From Stenotrophomonas nitritireducens (GTDB taxonomy: Bacteria > Pseudomonadota > Gammaproteobacteria > Xanthomonadales > Xanthomonadaceae), in NCBI RefSeq assembly GCF_001700965.1, contig NZ_CP016756.1:992001-1056000 (forward strand): a stretch of 64,000 nt of DNA, read 5' to 3'. Under the pieces are notes generated by a model, which was given only the letters and a program-made list of their open reading frames with translations, searched no databases and had not been told where the DNA came from. A program made the position numbers and the translations under genes. Below are positions 62,801 through 64,000 of this stretch, one piece after another (within the stretch, counting starts at the first letter, position 1; each line of letters starts with the position of its first letter).

Positions 62801-64000
62801 GCTGGCGCTGCCGCTCAAGGTGTCGACATAGGCCACGGTCGGGATTTTGACCGAGTTCTTGTAGTTGTAGGGGAAGGTCGTGTAGCTGCCGTAACCGGGC
62901 TGATCGCTACCGCAACGCGAGCCACCCACATGCGGCAGGCAGGCACCGTAGACGATGATGGCACCGCCACCATAGTTCGCGTCACCGGGCTGCTTGAGGA
63001 GGTTGTTGTTGAGCTGCTCCGTATTGGTGGCGCTGCCCTTGTACTGCAGGTTGGCGAGCAGCCCTGCCACCAGATCGGCGTTGCCGTAGGCGCTGCCCAG
63101 CAGCCCCTGCAGGTAGCTTGCCCACAGGCCCTCGGACGACGTTACGTTCTTGTCCTGGTTCCTGTTCTTGAAGGTGAACGTCCCGTTCGGCGCGAACGTG
63201 TTGAAGCTTGCCGCGTACACAGGCCCGCTCACGATCGAGCCGGCCTTGGATTCGTAACGGACATCGGCCCCGATGCTGTTGACCACCCCCATCTGCAGAA
63301 TCGAGCTGCCATTGCCCTGGGTGTAGTTGCCGTTGATGTTGATATGCGGCTTGGCCCCCGAGCTGCTGCCGCTGATGCGCTCATAGCCGCTATTGACCGT
63401 GCCCGCAACCAGCACGTTGCCGCCGGCGTAGTCCGGAATGTAGATGTTGCCGAACGCCAGGTGGTACGCCGAATCGTTGACGATATCCACCGACGGTGCG
63501 CCATGCGCGGCCACCGAACCGGTACTGCCAATGCGGATGTTTGTGCCCTTCAGATAGACATCGGCGCCGGCCGCATAGATGTCGTCGATCAGCACGACCT
63601 GGTCGTTGTCGTTGACGACTTCGCCCGGGTCGAAGCTGCTGTCCAGCTGCTTGAGCTGGGCGATGGTCATGCAGGCGTAACCGATGCCGATATCGGCGCT
63701 GCAGCTGAAGTTGCTGTTGATCCCGACGCGCACATCGGTGGCGGTACCGGCGATCACCTTGCCGTCGATCGCCACGTTGCTGACAACCGCGCCAGCGCCC
63801 GACGGCGAGGAGCGGTTGATCGTCACCGGGATGAAGCCCAGTTGATAGCCGGTGGCGCGGCCGCTTGCGCGCTGGGCGAAATAGTCGCCCCAGGCACCCA
63901 CATAGATGTCACCGGAACTGCTCAAGGTCGAGCCTGCACCCAGGCTCACCCCCATCTGCGCACGGGTGGCCGCATCAGCGGAAACCGTCGGTATCGCGAC
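56816..64000 (-). CDS. TpsA filamentous hemagglutinin-like adhesin (N-terminal part outside window)
   Basis: The frame is open from the right edge, so the start and probably the TPS secretion domain lie beyond it. 2394 residues are visible: short G-G-x-L-x-L/A-S-x-G beta-helix repeats, a Trp-rich globular insert (about 560-740), a helical insert (about 1000-1100) and a C-terminal non-repeat domain (from about 2230). Ten Cys form five close pairs (for example residues 100/110 and 2022/2041). Two 90-residue blocks are near identical. There is no VENN motif or toxin tip, so a CdiA-type toxin is not supported. It may belong to proteins annotated as LktA-family filamentous adhesins; I cannot verify this. 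Confidence 0.88.
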   Translation of the reverse strand, partial: VAIPTVSADAATRAQMGVSLGAGSTLSSSGDIYVGAWGDYFAQRASGRATGYQLGFIPVTINRSSPSGAGAVVSNVAIDGKVIAGTATDVRVGINSNFSCSADIGIGYACMTIAQLKQLDSSFDPGEVVNDNDQVVLIDDIYAAGADVYLKGTNIRIGSTGSVAAHGAPSVDIVNDSAYHLAFGNIYIPDYAGGNVLVAGTVNSGYERISGSSSGAKPHININGNYTQGNGSSILQMGVVNSIGADVRYESKAGSIVSGPVYAASFNTFAPNGTFTFKNRNQDKNVTSSEGLWASYLQGLLGSAYGNADLVAGLLANLQYKGSATNTEQLNNNLLKQPGDANYGGGAIIVYGACLPHVGGSRCGSDQPGYGSYTTFPYNYKNSVKIPTVAYVDTLSGSASYSQNGAIAADTSAIRAREVNITARYIDINGTIEAGAGIDWSLQISDDLNAQNWLAWADTQSGVLSVPSSMVRTIGSASNLISVKYDTAAKRFIVDDVNASGGGKVMLDGSIVSTTNKGKINVTSGFGQVKVDVGLGRDVQLSGMNVATGQDGVVQIIDRLKTSLDGKAAYSVWYVQRAGEQAKAYDNSICGAACSTWETANSISNVSSYNPKAGMRYRWSMEARIGRTIDWASYTAGTWKFLNSSGGEASGAQRWITGGGAYYQANPAGADMEWNYSGSFSNVSNRGVSYGCGVVQSGCNFGFPSPSGGLHWNPSREGGDGGYETWYRYSFPQNGQLKLNASVRADNPISIGFVSRDKGSVDVSVVSDLYLNGTINNKAGTTTLSSSQGSIIQGNDRATLYAQNLVLNAKNGIGAIDGKAVEAALSNGGSVKATTNGGDIALNVHSDADVRLIAGNAQSGYGDVSLIASGNINGIAGDAVSIIGSNVNLTSTTGSIGKAGAAGALVIAAHESNGANNQVRGGNVYAKARDNVSLVDVDGDFWVGGVTATNGDVYLEARNGSLLDGAQRDTSKGLSDSQIEDIRKRLKLDGSGVTDTVATYERQVESLYAEYLNLYKQGGIVGAAFVPNAALLAAYRARAELAAGGAQTDAQVTAFVADLYQQMDATFGAVYGANWAAGADFTAPNGNFQFTLDTNSNIYKALADRAHWDEGQLQFAINASALEPAKSTGNNNAAPTISGANVTLRARDSLGKLADSVDVNYARVYAGNLDGKEALALAMATSPGDVQLIGRNGQVITIDQLKAMSEAELQAGPVDFIRIKQTAPLYVKASGTLTAKAGGSAYLQSTGDLTVAALDVTGNAALGVAGNLVGATPDTVLNVGGNLKLEADGSIGSNIGSVNESLLGLKLGGTLSANAGGALGIRQHGGNLVFDSLYSGDRMRLDVRDGSLLAASSSVIGLRSAAGGVQLTARDDIRAVDGGALSLQLDNGRLDGQAGGDILISSPKTALNIGTLQSGRNMQIGAAANLVALALRAGGSLRADAGGVLYNGVSGNLQIDDVQARDDITLAAAGDMTVGAAQSSQGNALLVATGDMDLDTLQAKLITMSAGGQLQLQAGGLVKGDGVTANIGSLKMDDGARMQAGSQLDVTTAGDMQLGQLQVTGAGSAGAMNLAAGGRIVGNGDGQVNLLSVPATQVNINAQTGIGQNGERLSIAGGVLNGGTRGGDALLDLIGSARIGVLAADAGSLDITGSADISFDSLKAGNNLHVVAGALQGGDLQAGQQILAGSGGAINLRDAVAGSSMQLAASGALAARQLQAGTGMALSSGNTLDVQQLTAGGDLAADAVGTLSIAQADVTGNADVDGQTDVVLGTANVGQALTANAATTLTATRLNAGGNARLSSGGNSTVGTFDGKQDLSITAGGDLALTTGTVDGDATLSSAGATSINSLSVQGTLDASSVGAMMARTLASGGNAALSSGNTLDVQQLTVGGDLAADAVGTLSIAQADVTGNADVDGQADVVLGTANVGQALTANAATDLTATSLNAGGNARLSSGGNSTVGTFDGRHDLSVMAGADISVTKAVTGRAMYLDAGQSIQVGTAQIGTDGVWKAGGDISADTVTTGCGFDADAGGVISLGSLQAGCGIALASNGTLAFDQLQAGDDISLVSRAGSVLGGQVDAGGSLRVAAAGDIAVNAAEAGRNITASSGGTQQWGRYAAGGDARLQSQGDVAVGSGVSGGAQSIISGGSIRFDRVAAGSTVRMDAQGGSLAGGNLQAASGSLAARDQLSLSQGLVDTRLNLAADSIQAHVAQSAAGQGPLTTTLTGYHNGVARKVVVEVDPRDAWLIDQLKAVDAQLATRSARASIGQGYVERTMALNTAQMRVFMDNTNPTLRPVDVQLIQLDKTFRLAADGRFLVTDAYVENFGDGFRVTSPNYNRDHVDSDLNYFGEGALRYMGRMLQLDPAYDGQAPVRMFDVEMGEDVIATHDAAVNFGAPN
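58115..58840. repeat. Internal duplication in tpsA: two 270-bp blocks 456 bp apart
   Basis: 58115-58384 and 58571-58840 align without gaps with few differences. They encode L-S-S-G-N-T-L-D-V-Q-Q-L-T and G-Q-A-L-T-A-N-A-A-T in both copies. Confidence 0.85.

Overview
The window looks like chromosome of a gamma-proteobacterium of the Xanthomonadaceae, most likely Stenotrophomonas. The evidence is high G+C coding sequence with strong third-position bias, a chromosomal pil-chp cluster in the order tonB3-like/gshB/pilGHIJ/chpA-C, and many copies of the GTAG-headed palindromes known as SMAG elements in Stenotrophomonas maltophilia. Species is inference. No rRNA, tRNA, CRISPR array, prophage or transposase gene was seen.

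Layout. 1-6.3 kb: the 3' part of a FadE-type acyl-CoA dehydrogenase, a hotdog thioesterase-like protein, a DUF1304 membrane protein, an ATP:ADP antiporter-like carrier and a GMC oxidoreductase. 6.4-10.4 kb: an M48 protease/LemA pair and a divergent serine hydrolase. 10.4-11.5 kb: a gene-free repeat field with three copies of one module, two copies of the hydrolase terminator and a captured fragment of the hydrolase gene. 11.5-15.9 kb: a histone H1-like protein, a gene-free stretch of about 790 bases, gcvH, gcvT, nfeD and an SPFH protein. 16-19.8 kb: Mpo1-like protein, ynfA, mazG, cysQ, nudE and divergent rsmE. 19.9-20.4 kb: a 238-bp tandem duplication of repeats. 20.4-34.7 kb: the type IV pilus chemotaxis-like cluster (minus strand) with divergent gshB and a TonB3-like gene. 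34.9-40.9 kb: tsaB, a DinG/YoaA helicase, and mrcB with a downstream TPR lipoprotein that may be its LpoP-type activator. 41-52.9 kb: a two-module glycosyltransferase, a TPR-like membrane protein, relA, two small exported proteins, hrpA and dps. 53-53.3 kb: paired palindromes. 53.3-64 kb: recQ, then a two-partner secretion locus (transporter tpsB and a very large adhesin tpsA running out of the window).

How the genes work together. PilG/PilH/PilI/PilJ/ChpA would form the surface-sensing pathway that controls type IV pili. Compared with Pseudomonas aeruginosa, pilK (methyltransferase) is absent and the ChpB methylesterase domain lacks its Ser and His, so receptor methylation appears lost on both sides. 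TpsA/TpsB would add a second surface system. H1-like protein and Dps are both Lys/Ala-rich DNA-binding proteins. RelA, Dps, HrpA and RecQ cover starvation and nucleic-acid maintenance.

The most unusual features are the repeat fields, including REP-like elements that supply stop codons and a repeat block that carried off part of a gene; the coordinated loss of the pil-chp methylation pair; and an adhesin with five cysteine pairs and a recent internal duplication.
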